Origin: Synaphobranchus kaupii
Lineage: Eukaryota; Chordata; Actinopteri; Anguilliformes; Synaphobranchidae
Reading direction: 5' to 3'
DNA length: 64,000 nt
NCBI GenBank assembly: GCA_029718625.1
Contig: CM056376.1
Span: forward strand, 88,616,333-88,680,332
Shown here in pieces: positions 33,408-45,319 of the stretch. Numbering within the stretch: position 1 is the stretch's first letter; every line of letters starts with the position of its first letter. The notes under the pieces are model-generated. The model saw only the letters and a program-made list of their open reading frames with translations, did no database searches and was not told the origin of the DNA. The translations under genes and the position numbers were made by a program.

Positions 33408-35941
33408 ATCTTGCGAGTGGGTACAATCAAGTACCAGTAGCCGAGAAGGACAAGTTCAAAACGGCTTTCTGTACTCCCTTTGGCTTGTTCGAATTCAACC
33501 GCATGCCCTTTGGGTTATGCAATGCCCCTGGCACCTTTCAACGACTCATGGAGCGCTTGTTTGGAGACAAGCGGTACCAGTCCGTCTTGTTATATCTTGA
33601 TGATGTTATTGTTTTTTCAACTTCAGTGAGCCAACATTTAGAACGCCTAGAAGAGGTGTTTTCCCGCCTTCAACGACAGGGCCTGAAAGTAAAATTCTCC
33701 AAATGTCACTTTTTTCAGAGCCAAGTGAAGTATCTGGGCCATGTTGTGTCTGCAGAGGGAGTCGCTACTGATCCAGAGAAGGTGGAGGCAGTACGAGAGT
33801 GGAAGCGCCCCATTCATCTGGCGGAACTACGCTCATTTTTGGGGTTTGCCAGTTACTATCGGCGGTTTGTTGAGGGCTTCGCCAAGATGGCCGCACCCCT
33901 ACATCGTTTGGTGGGCCAACTTAGTAAGCCTCGGAGGAAGGGCAAGACCCCGCACGTATTATTGTTGTCAGTGTGGGACGAAACATGCGAAGAGTCCTTT
34001 CAATCTTTAAAGAAGAGGTTAGTCACTGCTCCTGTATTAGCATATGCTGACTTCCAGAAGCCTTTTGTTCTGGAAGTGGATGCCAGTCATGGGGGACTGG
34101 GGGCAGTCCTTTCTCAGGAGCAGGAGGGTAGGCGCAGGCCAATAGCGTTCGCTAGCCGGGGGCTTAAACCAAGTGAGCGAAACATGGATAATTACAGTTC
34201 CATGAAACTCGAATTGCTGGGTCTGAAATGGGCAGTTACCGAAAAATTTCGTGAATACCTGTTGGGACATGAGTTCACTGTGTTTACCGATAACAACCCC
34301 CTCAGCCATCTCCAGACCGCTAAACTGGGGGCAGTGGAGCAGCGGTGGGCATCCCAGCTAGCCTCGTTTAATATGACTATCCGGTACCGGCCGGGGCGTA
34401 GCAATGGGAATGCGGATGCCTTATCCAGGCAGTATCTTGATCGTCTTTTACCAGGTACTGATGTTCCCCTGGGTTTGACCCTATGTGCCCCACAATCTCG
34501 GTGTGAGGTCTATGATGTTCTAACTAATGAGATTTTAACTCTCCCTAGACGTTCGCCAGAAGCATTGGCGTTACTGCAGGAACATGATCCAGTAATTGGC
34601 TCATTGTTGAAGTTCCGGCGAGAGGCCAGGCTTCCCCGAGCAGAGGAGAGGGACCTCTTATCCTCTGAGAGCAAAGAGTTCATACGTCACTGGGAGAAAT
34701 TAGTGGAACGAGAGGGGGTGTTGTATCGCTGTATCCATCCACCAGGGGGAGGTGGAGAAATATTCCAGTTGGTCCTACCACAGTGCCTGCAGGAGGAGGT
34801 CCTCCAGAGCCTCCATGATAGCCATGGCCACCAAGGGGTGGATCGTACCCTCCAGCTGGCTCGGAGTCGTTGTTTTTGGCCAAATATGGAAAAAGACGTA
34901 GCTCAGTGGTGTCGCAAGTGTGTGAGGTGTGTCCTCAGCAAGGAGGGCCAGCCCAAGCTTAGATCGTATCAGGGTAGCCTCCTGGCCTCTCGACCTCATG
35001 AAATCCTGGCCATCGATTTCACTGTCCTAGAGCCAGCGACTGATGGTAGAGAAAATGTACTTGTTCTCACGGATGTCTTTTCAAAGTACAGCCAAACTAT
35101 CCCTACTCGAGATCAGCGAGCCAGCACTGTGGCTGAGGTACTGGTCCACCACTGGTTCTACCGCTTTGGGGCTCCTGGCCGCATTCATTCTGATCAGGGG
35201 AGAAATTTTGAAAGTACCCTGATCCGACAGCTGTGTAAGATATACGGCATCCAGAAGAGTAGAACAACTCCTTACCACGCACAAGGAAATGGCCAGTGCG
35301 AACGCTTTAATAGAACGTTGCATAACCTCTTGCGTACACTGCCACCTGTTCAGAAGAGACACTGGCCTCGCTATCTTCCCCAACTGACTTACGCATATAA
35401 CACGACGGCCCACCAGTCCACCGGGATGACCCCGTATTATTTGATGTTTGGGTGTGAACCCCAACTGCCAGTGGACTTCCTGCTGAATAGGGTTGGAGAA
35501 GACCCGTCTAGTGAGACTGTGGAGGAATGGGTCCAGAAGCACCAAGAGAGTTTAACAGTGGCATATGGCCATGTGCGGCAGAGGCTGGAGGCTAAGGCGG
35601 CCAAGCGTAATCGGAAGCACAATAAGCAGATTAATGACTCGGGTTTAGACGAAGGCCAACTGGTGTATCTGAAAAATCACCATGTCAGGGGGCGGAACAA
35701 AATTCAGGATTTCTGGGACCCTTGCGTATATAGAGTGGTCCGTCGCCCCCAAGGTCATGGTGTAGTGTATTCTGTCACCCCTGCATATGAAGATGGCCCA
35801 GTCCGTCAGGTCCACCGAACGGAGTTGAGGGATATCCCTTGGGAACCAGAGAGGGGAGGCCCTGGGGTATCAGCACCTGTATCGGTGGACTCTGACTGTT
35901 CTTCCCTTGGTACCTCGGGAGATGAGGACACTGACGATTAA
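33345..35941 (+). pseudogene. Gypsy pol C-part: RT, RNase H, integrase
   Basis: About 860 codons remain open. RT has FSTLDLASGYNQVPV and the active site YLDDVIVFS (YLDD at 33593-33604). RNase H has FVLEVDASHGGLGAVL and FTVFTDNNPL. Integrase has the HHCC zinc module (HDSHGHQGVDRT then CRKCVRC) and a DDE core: AIDFT, HSDQGRNFES and NGQCERFNRT. Its C-terminal domain contains QDFWDPCVYRVV. All visible catalytic residues are intact. The TAA at 35939-35941 looks premature: the same frame stays open for 64 more codons to TGA at 36134-36136, ending in an RRSSRNTAGQHSN tail of the kind that ends Gypsy pol. The upstream frameshift separates this from protease. Confidence 0.92.
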
Positions 35942-36217
35942 TCCTTTATCCTAGTCTTGGCCGGAGAACACCAGAACCCTAGTATTTCACCAGGTGGGCA
36001 ACGTGATCTAGACATTGCCCCAGAGAGCCCCCAGATTGGGGAGGCCCCTGAGGCTGTGGTCGAGGCAGTACCCGGAGTAGGCCCTCCCCGGCGCTCTAGT
36101 CGGAACACCGCAGGCCAGCATTCCAATTTACACTGATTGCCCCAATCCGCACTGGGTAGCTTGATGTCAACCCAGGAGGAGGGTTAGGTGGCTGCTGCTT
36201 TCTCTTGTGTGGCTAGT

Positions 36218-36236
36218 CCCCCCCCCCCCCCCCCCC
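36218..36236. repeat. Poly-C run in 3' untranslated part
   Basis: 19 consecutive C between pol and the polypurine tract. Its length may be unreliable in assembly. Confidence 0.9.
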
Positions 36237-36279
36237 ATTAGAGGTTATTTAGTTTGTCATCGGGGCGGTGACACATTTT

Positions 36280-36291
36280 GAGGGGGTGGAA
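36280..36291 (+). promoter_or_regulatory. Polypurine tract
   Basis: GAGGGGGTGGAA directly abuts the 3' LTR start. It primes plus-strand DNA synthesis in LTR elements. Confidence 0.85.
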
Positions 36292-37528
36292 TGTAGCCGG
36301 TGGCACCCGGATGTTGAGTTCGCACTTGGTGACGTGTTTATTTTGAATAAAGTGCGGCTCGGGACAGGCATAAGAGAGACAGCCTTGGGTCCTGGCTTTT
36401 GTCCCAAATGTTTGGTGGAAAACCTCGCTTGTGAGTTGAAGTTACGTGCCAGCAAGTATGAATTTTGGAGTTCGGCACTAGATGCCTGGTGTACTGTTAG
36501 CTGCGGTATATGCGCTTCGTGTTTATGGAGACAAGCGAGATCCGCGAACTCACCTTTTTGTATCGAAGGCTGTGATTACGCTGTTCATTGAAACGATTCC
36601 TGTTATTGTGTGTGTGCTCGTTGCTAACCGCTGTTCCTTTATGGTAGAATAATTGTAATAATAAATGTGAAACTAGCTCTCTGTTAAATTATATAGGTAA
36701 CTAATGAATTGAAACTAGCCCTCTGTTAAATTATATAGGTTTAATGAATTGAATTGAATTGAATGAATTGAATTGAAACTAGCTGGCCAGCCAGTGAGGT
36801 AAAGCCTTGTTCTGGCTATTGGTAGTTTGTAGCTAGGGGCTGGCTAGTTAAATTAGTTTTCTTTTCTTTTTCTTTCGTTTCTTTTGGCCTTTCATTAGTG
36901 GCCATTAGTTTACTTTAGGTGAGGCCAATTACCATCTACTGAGTGTGGGTTGTGGTGGTGTCAATAGAGAAAGCTGGAGCTCATTCTCTGTGCACTCTTA
37001 TTGTGAGCCCCGCTTCTTAGGATTGTTCTGGGGATCTGGACTCCTGCTTGAGTTATCGTGTAGAGTGGATTGCAGTGTATACATTTTGGCTTTTAGCTGT
37101 TTTTCTTAAGAGTGTGGTGGGTATTTAAACTCACTTGCTGTGTGGTACATATCCTTAGTTGGATGGCAGGGTGTAAGGTTCCTTAAGGAACATCGTCAGT
37201 ATCCGGACTCACTCGTGTGATGCATCGGCTTATAGTCGATTCTAAGGTATAGTGCCACTTAACTTTGCTCCAGCTATTCTATATGCTACCTTCTACCCTA
37301 CTGCCACCACAAGGTGAATGGTACAGCCTCAATAGTGGTGAATGTGTACTACAGATGTTCATTGCTCTTCAACCACCATCATTCTCTTTTAATAATACAA
37401 AAATAAAGAAATACTTTTGATAAACTGGTGTTGTCTCTTGTTCCATTCAGAGTTCCCCTCACTCTTGGTATAAACTGAGGGGTGGCGTAGTCGGCGTAGT
37501 TACCGTCCCCTTGCGGGGGGGCGTTACA
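36292..37528 (+). repeat. 3' LTR of young Gypsy element
   Basis: 1237 bp, essentially identical to 30568-31794. The visible differences are a 10-bp longer GAATT repeat near 36750, CATTG for CGTTG near 36585, and CCAGCCAG for CCAGCTAG near 36788. Confidence 0.95.
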
Positions 37529-38498
37529 AAACAAAAATGGAAAATAATGATATTTTGGTAATTAGAAGGTAGTGTAAGATTCCTTTGAACAATTTAAGTG
37601 ATAGATATGCACAAACACCAATCATAGGTCAAAATATCGCTAACTTTGGCCGATTTTGAAAAACCGGAAATGCTACTGAATGAAGAGCCGTTTGGGAGCC
37701 GAAAGAGCCGGCTCTTATTAGTGAGCTGAGCCAAATGATCTGACTCACTGAAAAGAGCCGGAATGCCCATCACTAATCACAGCAGCTGAGAGAAGGTAAC
37801 TTAAGTAACGTTAGGAAGCTACACGGTGCAAACGTAGCCTATAGCCTAATTCCCCTGGCTCGTTTCGAGCTGAAATTGTGACAAAGTCTTTCATGCTATT
37901 AACATAACGTTAAGTGAACTGATAGATTCAGTGAGCATTTTCCGTATTTAGTGTAGACTAGATTGCTAAATAATAACAAAAACTTAGTTAGCTCTCAGCG
38001 TGAACAGCGAGCCATTTTATTTTCTGGGGCGTTTTTTTTTTCTTCTAACTTGTAATGTTAGCTCTGTTGTCTATCTTTATACATTTTATACTAAACTAAT
38101 AGCAAGTAGGCTACTAACTAGCTAGTGTTTCTACATAACGTCTAAATTTGAAGGTAAGTTATTTGGCATTTGTTGTTGATCACCTGTCGAAAATTAATGA
38201 AGGGAACTAAACGGCAAACTTTTACTAATGTCAGCTTCAAGTTTTATTTTCTGACTCACATTTTTTGACATCAGAAAGATTAGCCTGTTTCGACAAATAT
38301 GACAAAAAGACATCATTCAGTTGAGCCATGTCACTGATGATTTAGGTCTGTTTATTCAGAACAATCTCTTGAACATTGATGGACATTTTGCTATTTTATT
38401 ATTTTATCTTTTTATATTGTAGGCTAGCCTATTTTAGGGCGGCATTTTAAATCTTGCCTAGGGCGGCAAAATGATCAGAACCAGGCTGACCGTATCCA

Positions 38499-38607
38499 TT
38501 GGTTAACCTTGCAAATATTGTATCACACATTGCTATTTTTTTTTAGCAGTTGGCCAATAGTGATATAATAAAAGTTTATTAGCCTTCTCTTGTTTCCCAC
38601 TACCACT
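38499..38607. other. Flank of nested cluster
   Basis: Short unique-looking AT-rich segment with nothing recognisable. Confidence 0.4.
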
Positions 38608-38835
38608 ATGGCTGTGTCCGAATCTATACTATTGAATATGCTTGTTGAGCATACTGGAGGAGAAAGAGATTACTTAAAATCCCTGGATGATATACTTATT
38701 TTTAGGTGACTAACTCTGGGTTTTTGCTGATAATAATATGGAGGATATTTTTTGCATACTGAATTTTGCGTGCTAAACGGTATGTAGTAAACAGTACACA
38801 GTATGCTCGGACATAGGACACAGTAGATAGGGCTC
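38608..38835. mobile_element. Possible MITE (TGTCCGAA-type ends)
   Basis: GGCTGTGTCCGAATCTATACT on the left and an inverted AGTATGCTCGGACA block on the right resemble a common fish MITE with GTGTCCGAA ends. The terminal match is imperfect and no target duplication was confirmed. Confidence 0.35.
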
Positions 38836-39690
38836 TGATTCACAGCCCATTTCCGTCTCACACTGGCTAATACTTCCTGTTTCATGTCACATGACCAATC
38901 TCCATTATGACCTCTTGACCGTCCCAGCCAATCTCATTCTCCCCATTTCTCTTGGCATTCTGTCATTTAGAGTTTTCTCTGCCTTCTGCATATGTCTCTC
39001 TGTATGTTCTCTCGTTGTTACAGATGTTTCCTGCATAAATGTCTTTCTGCACCACTGCTTCATCACATCAGAGATAACAGCAATATCAGTAGTCATTGGC
39101 CTCACTGTCCTTTACATCAAAGGTTTTTCTAGCCTCATTAGAGTTCTGACGAAGGCAGATGCACAAGATTTGATCAGCTCTCTCTCCCTCTTGCTCTCTA
39201 TCCCTTGCTCTCTCTCTTTCTCAGATCATGTACATGACTGCTTCACCACATGGTCCTTCCTCTCCCTCTGCTATTCTCATTAGTGCACCCCCACCCATGT
39301 GTTTGTAATCTGACTATATTGACTACTTTTGAGTGAGCTCCTTTTTTTTCTTCTTAAACTCGCTATTGTGTTGACATGCTAGACAACAAGGGGCACCTTT
39401 CCTTTTAGCCCTCAATAGCTCATGTCATACTTGAGAACTGGGGGGAACATGTATAAAAAGGGCTTTAATTTCTACACAGATCACCCGATATGGATGTAAA
39501 TGTGTTGCAGTACAGAGCCCATACAACAAAAATTGTGACACTGTCCAAATGCTTATGCACTGCACTGTACGTGTGCCATATACTGTACGTAATTTTAAAA
39601 TATAGTAGGAAACATAGATTACTCGGCCTTTGTGACCAGACCAAACCCTGAAATCAAATCAAATCTGGAATCAAAGTTTACTTATTTATT

Positions 39691-39742
39691 GCTTTCATCT
39701 TTTTCTTACATTAATAAGGCTTTGGCCCCAATTACTGGTGAG
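39691..39742 (+). repeat. Inverted 48-bp repeat, copy 1
   Basis: CTTTCATCTTTTTCTTACAT through CAATTACTGGTGA is found reversed and unchanged at about 43725-43775. Probable piece of a dispersed element. Confidence 0.8.
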
Positions 39743-42700
39743 GTTATTATTATTACGACAGGCTCAGATACGAGTTTGAGAACAGAATCATGCAACACAA
39801 ATGACAGTGTGTGAACCCCAAGCTGTTATGGCTAGAAGAAAGCCGCATAGCATTGACTCCTTTCTTTACCCCGGTAAAAATTACACGTTGAGGTGGAAGC
39901 CCAGTCAGATAGTTTTGTAAATGCTAGTGCTCCAATGCTGTGAGTATTAAACAGGAATTTTAGTAAAATGCCATTTGAAGGAGATGCGCAAGCGCTAAAC
40001 CTTTTTTAAAACGGTGGCAGGAATGTATATTCACGTGGGATCAGATGGCACTGCGGAACCATGTGAACCCTGACCTTGTACAGTTCATCTAACTCCTGAA
40101 AGGGGTGTGTGTGTGCACCTGCGTGTGTGCTTATGGGGAGGGGATATTGGATAATGAGAAACATGTTGGTGCTTGTGGATCCAGCCCTTTGCTTTGAGCA
40201 AAAATGTTAATATAGATGATGTCGGCATTCCAGTTACAGAACCAGCATTTTTGTTTTGATATTTACTAAGTAATGAATTAGCTGAAGTGTGATCCCTGAA
40301 GAAGTTTTCCTGTTTAAATCATGTCGATTAGCTAAATGATGTTTCCATTATGGTGTCTCTACCCTTCCTTTCTACACTGCAAATTATGTCTATCCCTTTC
40401 TCCCCTACAGACTACATTGTAATGCAAATTCTGGAGTTGTCTTTGAATTCTTTGAAATATAAAGGTATAGTTAATCCAAAAAAAATGAATGTTATTCCTT
40501 ACTTTTATGATGTTGAGGAACATCATATTACCTGATAATTACATCTCTCTTTAGCAGGTTTTTCATGAATTTTCCACTAAAAAGGCTCCACAAGGCCTCA
40601 TTACAGAATGAATACAAATCTATGGATGAGGAAGATTCAGCTAATGTTTTGCTTCTAATTCTTATTTGAAAATAAATTAATGTGAATGCCATTGTTTGCA
40701 AAAAAGAATCACGTGGAGGCTGTGTGTACAGTTTCATAAAGCCATTTTCATGAAGAAATAACCTGTTAAATTATCTTTCACGAGAAGCCTGCTAACAAGC
40801 TGGAGTGGCTAAGGAGTCGCTCATGCTTCCTTATTATCATGGCAGTTCAGGAGCAATGCTCTCACATCCCTCCACTTTTCTTGGATTTCCTTTCCACGTC
40901 TCTTGCTGCAACCTTCCAGTACACACAGCATCTTTACACATTGCTAGGAAATCAAACACCGTATGTATTACCTTTGACAGTGATTCACACATCACCCCAG
41001 CGCAAGGCCCTAATTAATGTTGAATCCACAGTTGTACTGCAGTTGTTAAAAAAGATTACGAGGAGATGAGTGTAAGGGTTTATTTTCCATTCAGAAGATC
41101 AGTCAGCCACAGTGGAATTTTTAGCCATTCATTTAAAATGGCAGTGTGGCGGTACAACTCTCATTCTTAATGACAACTGAGGTCAAAATAAGATTAATTA
41201 ATTTTATGTTTCAGTTCATTGGGCTGTGCCATCATATGGCTAATACATTTAGCCTAAGTTGAGATACAGCATAGTAATGTGGTTTGTGCCCTAGGAATTT
41301 TCTTCTCTAAATAATTGACATTAGATCCTTGTCTCACTGTACAGTACTATACTGTATTTCCTTAACAACTGTGTTAAAAAAGCTTGGCTGTATTCACTAA
41401 TATTGTTAATAAAACATCCCCTGTAATTTACAAGTACATTTTCTTGATGCCAATTTGTACATCCCATTAATTTCAATGCACATCGCATTGCATAATATTC
41501 TGCTTTGAACAAGGAAATTGTGATTAGAAGGATACTATTCTTACAAATGAGTTATGTTTCTTTCTGCATTGACCCATGGTTTTATATTCACACATGACAC
41601 AGAATTACAGAGCATTGGGATTAATCATGAGTGAATGTGTATGGGCATGAGCATGGGGTCTTTCACTTTCTCTCCGCCCTCTTCATTAATTGAGAAGCTT
41701 TTAACTCACAGGATCTGAGCAGACTTTGAAAGGAAATGCAAAAGAAAATAAACCAGAAGCAATACTGGAGTGCATAGACTTCAATTAATTTCTTACCTCA
41801 GGTACTTTTGTAATTAATCTAACTATCATGCTGTAGGCAGAGCGTAGGTTCTATTCCGGCGCTCAGCAGGCTGCAGTCCACACCCACGTTCGTGTTCCTC
41901 ACTGGTGCGAGTGGAAAATATTGAAAATGGATGGGCTTTCTCACTGACGGCACTCACAATGCAAGCAGCTTCTCACCTATTCATCTCTTCAAATGGTGGG
42001 AATGCTGTTCAGCTTTCGGTTCTTCTCTTCTCGGCCTGTGCCGACCCTTCCTCGCTCCAGGGGAGTGACGTGACACCACCGTACTTCCTCTGCTGGCTTG
42101 GGCAGGCCCTCTCCTTGTCATTGATGCAATTGGCTGGATCAGATTTACAGCCCTCGTTTGTAACACTCTGCAGTTAATGCAGATCACAGATACACATCCC
42201 TTAAGGCAGGGATGTCTCTCTCCTGTATGAAAGAGTGTTACTATGCCACAGCTTACATGAGAACTGTGCAGAAACTGTTAAAGGGTGTTAATGTGCTTGT
42301 GTGCTGTAGAATTTTTTTTAACAGTATAGTAATAGAATAAGTGCCACTTAATGATGCTTTTAACACTTTTTACTACATTTCAGTGTAGTACTGGCAGCCG
42401 ACACGTTGTATGCCTCTAAGACTTTGATTCTCACTTCTCATTTTGCTGGGTTCTCATCAAATACCCCTTTTCCACAGTAGAAGTATAACCAGGCTAGAAT
42501 ATTCCAAATTTGGCTTACCCACTGTAATCTGAGTGCTTTATCTGAAACCAGAAATATAGCATGTGGTATCCACTGAATGCTGGCAGATATTTAGATTGAG
42601 ATGGTTGTATGCATGCCCTCAGTCCAGGATTGGAGTTTTGGCTCCATATTACTTGTCCTACCTTTGGGCATTTACTGTTGTCAGTCATTTCTGCTTGCTC

Positions 42701-43616
42701 ATTCCCTCTAAATTTATCTCTTTGGTTATTATTGATGCTGATGGAAGGAACATAGTTTAGCAGTTTGTTAACTCCAACCAGAACTCATTTGTAGGAGTAG
42801 CCTATGGCTTACATGGGCAGCGGGCTGAGCTGGGACAGGTCAGCATAATAAAAAGAAAACAACCTACATCTGAACTAAGTGAGACAGCCTTGTTCCAGCT
42901 CTACTGAGGAAAAGGTATATAAGAGTCCCAGTCTTCTGTATTCGGCAAACATTTGTTCTTAAATTGACTTACAGTAATTCGAGGCATTACATCTTTTCTT
43001 CACAAACTCCATTTGGTATGATAGTTTTGGTGATTGATGAACTTGTAAAATTATGTTTGTGAAGGAAAAATGGTTAATGACAAATGTTGATAGGACCAAA
43101 GCCTCAGGTAGCCTTGAGCAAGTTTCTTGACTCAAAGGAGCCGATCATTGGGTTCTCCTGTTCTATTGTAGGTGGTGAAAACAGTCATGCAGTTGCTTGA
43201 GAACTGCTCTCTGCACAATTCCACCTCTGACATCACCTGCATGTACAAGTTAATATTTTGGTCTTGTGTGGCCTATACCATGTGACCACATGACCCTGGA
43301 TGCCTTAATGTCTATGGCTCAAGAGTCCATGGCTCAAGACATGTTGGACCAAGATCTATGTTTGTGTTCCATTCCAATGGAGCACAAACATAGATCCAAT
43401 GATGGAAACTGTGTAAAAGACAGGGGAAAAGCTGTCAAGTCAGTGTTCTCTCTCTGTGTGTAGGCATACATCTTGTAAACAGTTTATTATTGATCTGCAT
43501 TCATAGCAACAATTGCTCTGGGTTCAGATAATTGCAATCAATAGTTAAAAGAATCTCAGAAGAAATTAAGCTGTCCATCACATATTGACATATTGTTCGT
43601 TTTCTCTCTCCATGTC

Positions 43617-43624
43617 TGTCCATA

Positions 43625-43691
<67 letters not shown>

Positions 43692-43697
43692 GTCTCG
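43617..43697. repeat. (TC)n microsatellite
   Basis: About 80 bp of TC with a few TG and CG interruptions. It is adjacent to inverted-repeat copy 2. Confidence 0.95.
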
Positions 43698-43724
43698 CTC
43701 TATTTCGCTCTCTCATGTCACCAG

Positions 43725-43775
43725 TAATTGGGGCCAAAGCCTTATTAATGTAAGAAAAAGATGAAAGCAAGACGA
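43725..43775 (-). repeat. Inverted 48-bp repeat, copy 2
   Basis: Reverse complement of the segment at 39691-39742 with no visible mismatch, 4 kb away. Confidence 0.8.
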
Positions 43776-45319
43776 GACACATTGAAACAATATGTTGAAA
43801 TTTTTCAAAGTACAAAAATTAAGTTTAGCTGTAAAGGTTTTGCTAACTAAATGATCAATGATGAAATAGGGACATATTAAAACAATATGTCGACATTTTT
43901 ATAAGCACATTTCTAGCTGTAAACATTTTTCTTGCTAACGATCTCTTTTCTTGCTGATCTCAGTCCAAGTCCAATGTCACCCAAGCATATCCAAACACAT
44001 CTAGTGTTTTTCTTTCATTGCTGTGAAACAATTACGACAAAAATCCTTTCAATTTACCAAGTTGTAATTCATGTGAATAGTAATATTTGGCAGGAGAGCA
44101 AAGGACAACAGTGCTACATTCATTGTTGATTGATTCCGTTCAGAAGCGGTTGGAAGGGACTGGCACAGCTGGGAGCCTTTAGTTGTTTTATGGAAGTTGG
44201 CACTGCGTGAGTGGCTCTGTTTGAACTTGTAATAATGGACACAATTCAAGAAAAGCAGTGTCCGGGTGCTAGGCAACATTAAACCTTGAGCACCTTCCCC
44301 CCACAGATGACCCAGGTCTCTTTATATCAATGATGCTGCAGTCATATTCCTCTCCGCCAACGCTTTTCAGATGATCGGTATTCAGCACACTGTTTTCTGG
44401 GGTCATGCAGTGAAGCAGTCCGTCTTGCTAAAAGTGAACGGTTCAAGTGGAACTGTGACAGTGAATGGAGTGGTGGCAGGTAGAACCTAACCCGGGTATT
44501 GGATGGAACGGAGCTGAAATGAATGTAACCGGCATGTGAATAGGAATGACAGAAGTTGAGAGTGACACTAAAGAAAACAGGAAATGGAACAGTCGGACGA
44601 TGAATGCGTGAGTGAAACCCGCAGAGCGAAGGAATCACTGGCAAACGTGAGCATTTGGGTGGCAAAGTACTTATAAGTGCCAGTGAATGACTGTCTACTG
44701 TGTAATTTAGGTAAAATAACTGCACGTGCAGAGAATGTGATCGCTTACCCTCAAACATGAACGCGATCGGTATGAGGTGTGACATACAGTATAATGGACG
44801 TTGAAATGCGTTACAAATGACACTTGTTAGTTGCTTGGCAACTGTGTGCCAACAAAATAGAAGTGATTTGCATTTACAGAAATAGGGTCTCCCACTCAAA
44901 GTTGTAAAGATCAGGGTGTATAATTAGAGTGAAGATACTGCGTGTGAGGGTGTGAGGGTTGTGTGTTGTTATCTGGTTATTAAACATCACTGCATTATTA
45001 AACTGAAGTAGTTGCACTTGTGAGACGTTTTGGGCTTGGCTCTTTTGTGAGGCTCAAATTAACTGTTTGAAACCGCAAAACAGTTATGTATTTAGATTTT
45101 GCACTGCAAAATCCTCTAAGGCATAAATCTAGTTATGTGCAAGGTGTTCCGAGTGGAATGTCAATAGGTCCACATGCCTTCATTTAATTAATTCAGGAGC
45201 TCAGTGTTATAAACAGTGTTATAAACACGGCATTCTGGTAATTGAAGTGTATTCTTTGTTACTGGAGAAAGTTGCATATATCAATAGTATTTATTACATG
45301 CTGCTGTTCTCAGTAGGTA

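Larger units (their letters stand above)
30568..37528 (+). mobile_element. Young Ty3/Gypsy LTR retrotransposon, gag-deleted
   Basis: Two LTRs of 1227 and 1237 bp begin TGTAG and end TTACA. They are flanked by AAAC (30564-30567 and 37529-37532), consistent with a 4-bp target duplication. I can see only about two substitutions and one 10-bp expansion of a GAATT repeat between the LTRs, so the insertion is recent. A tRNA-Ser primer site follows the 5' LTR and a polypurine tract precedes the 3' LTR. The pol order protease-RT-RNase H-integrase is typical Metaviridae. The copy has lost most of gag and carries a frameshift and an in-frame stop in pol, so it cannot move on its own. Confidence 0.95.
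30105..37775. mobile_element. hAT element (non-autonomous) hosting a Gypsy insertion
   Basis: Ends are TAGTGGTGTG on the left and CATCACTA on the right, inverted. Sub-terminal GAGCCGGCTCTT repeats lie on both sides (about 30139-30152 and 37700-37715). A perfect 8-bp duplication ATCACAGC flanks the element, diagnostic of hAT. Without the Ty3/Gypsy insertion the element is about 0.7 kb, with no transposase, so it was moved in trans by a related hAT transposase. Confidence 0.88.
29728..38491. mobile_element. Outer DNA transposon relic, probably hAT-like
   Basis: The two ends share inverted GCCGCC(C)TAGG-type blocks: GCTGCCGCCTAGGACGGCA near 29743 and TTGCCTAGGGCGGC near 38455. They are flanked by GTATCCA direct repeats. 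After removing the inner insertions about 1.1 kb remains, with no coding content, so the element is non-autonomous. Terminal bases align poorly, which makes the exact ends uncertain. Confidence 0.5.
38836..45319. other. Gene-poor AT-rich DNA
   Basis: 6.5 kb without a supportable exon. Open frames here (for example 38891-39283 plus and 44342-44899 minus) lack splice signals and family motifs. It includes a TC microsatellite and a pair of inverted 48-bp copies, listed separately. Confidence 0.5.

Noticed and set aside
38891..39283. 130-codon hydrophobic plus-strand frame that resembles membrane segments
   Set aside because: T-rich DNA gives hydrophobic residues in any frame; no exon signals.
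44342..44899. 185-codon minus-strand frame
   Set aside because: No splice signals, motif or homologous family recognised; stop-poor by chance in a region with TGAATG-rich sequence.
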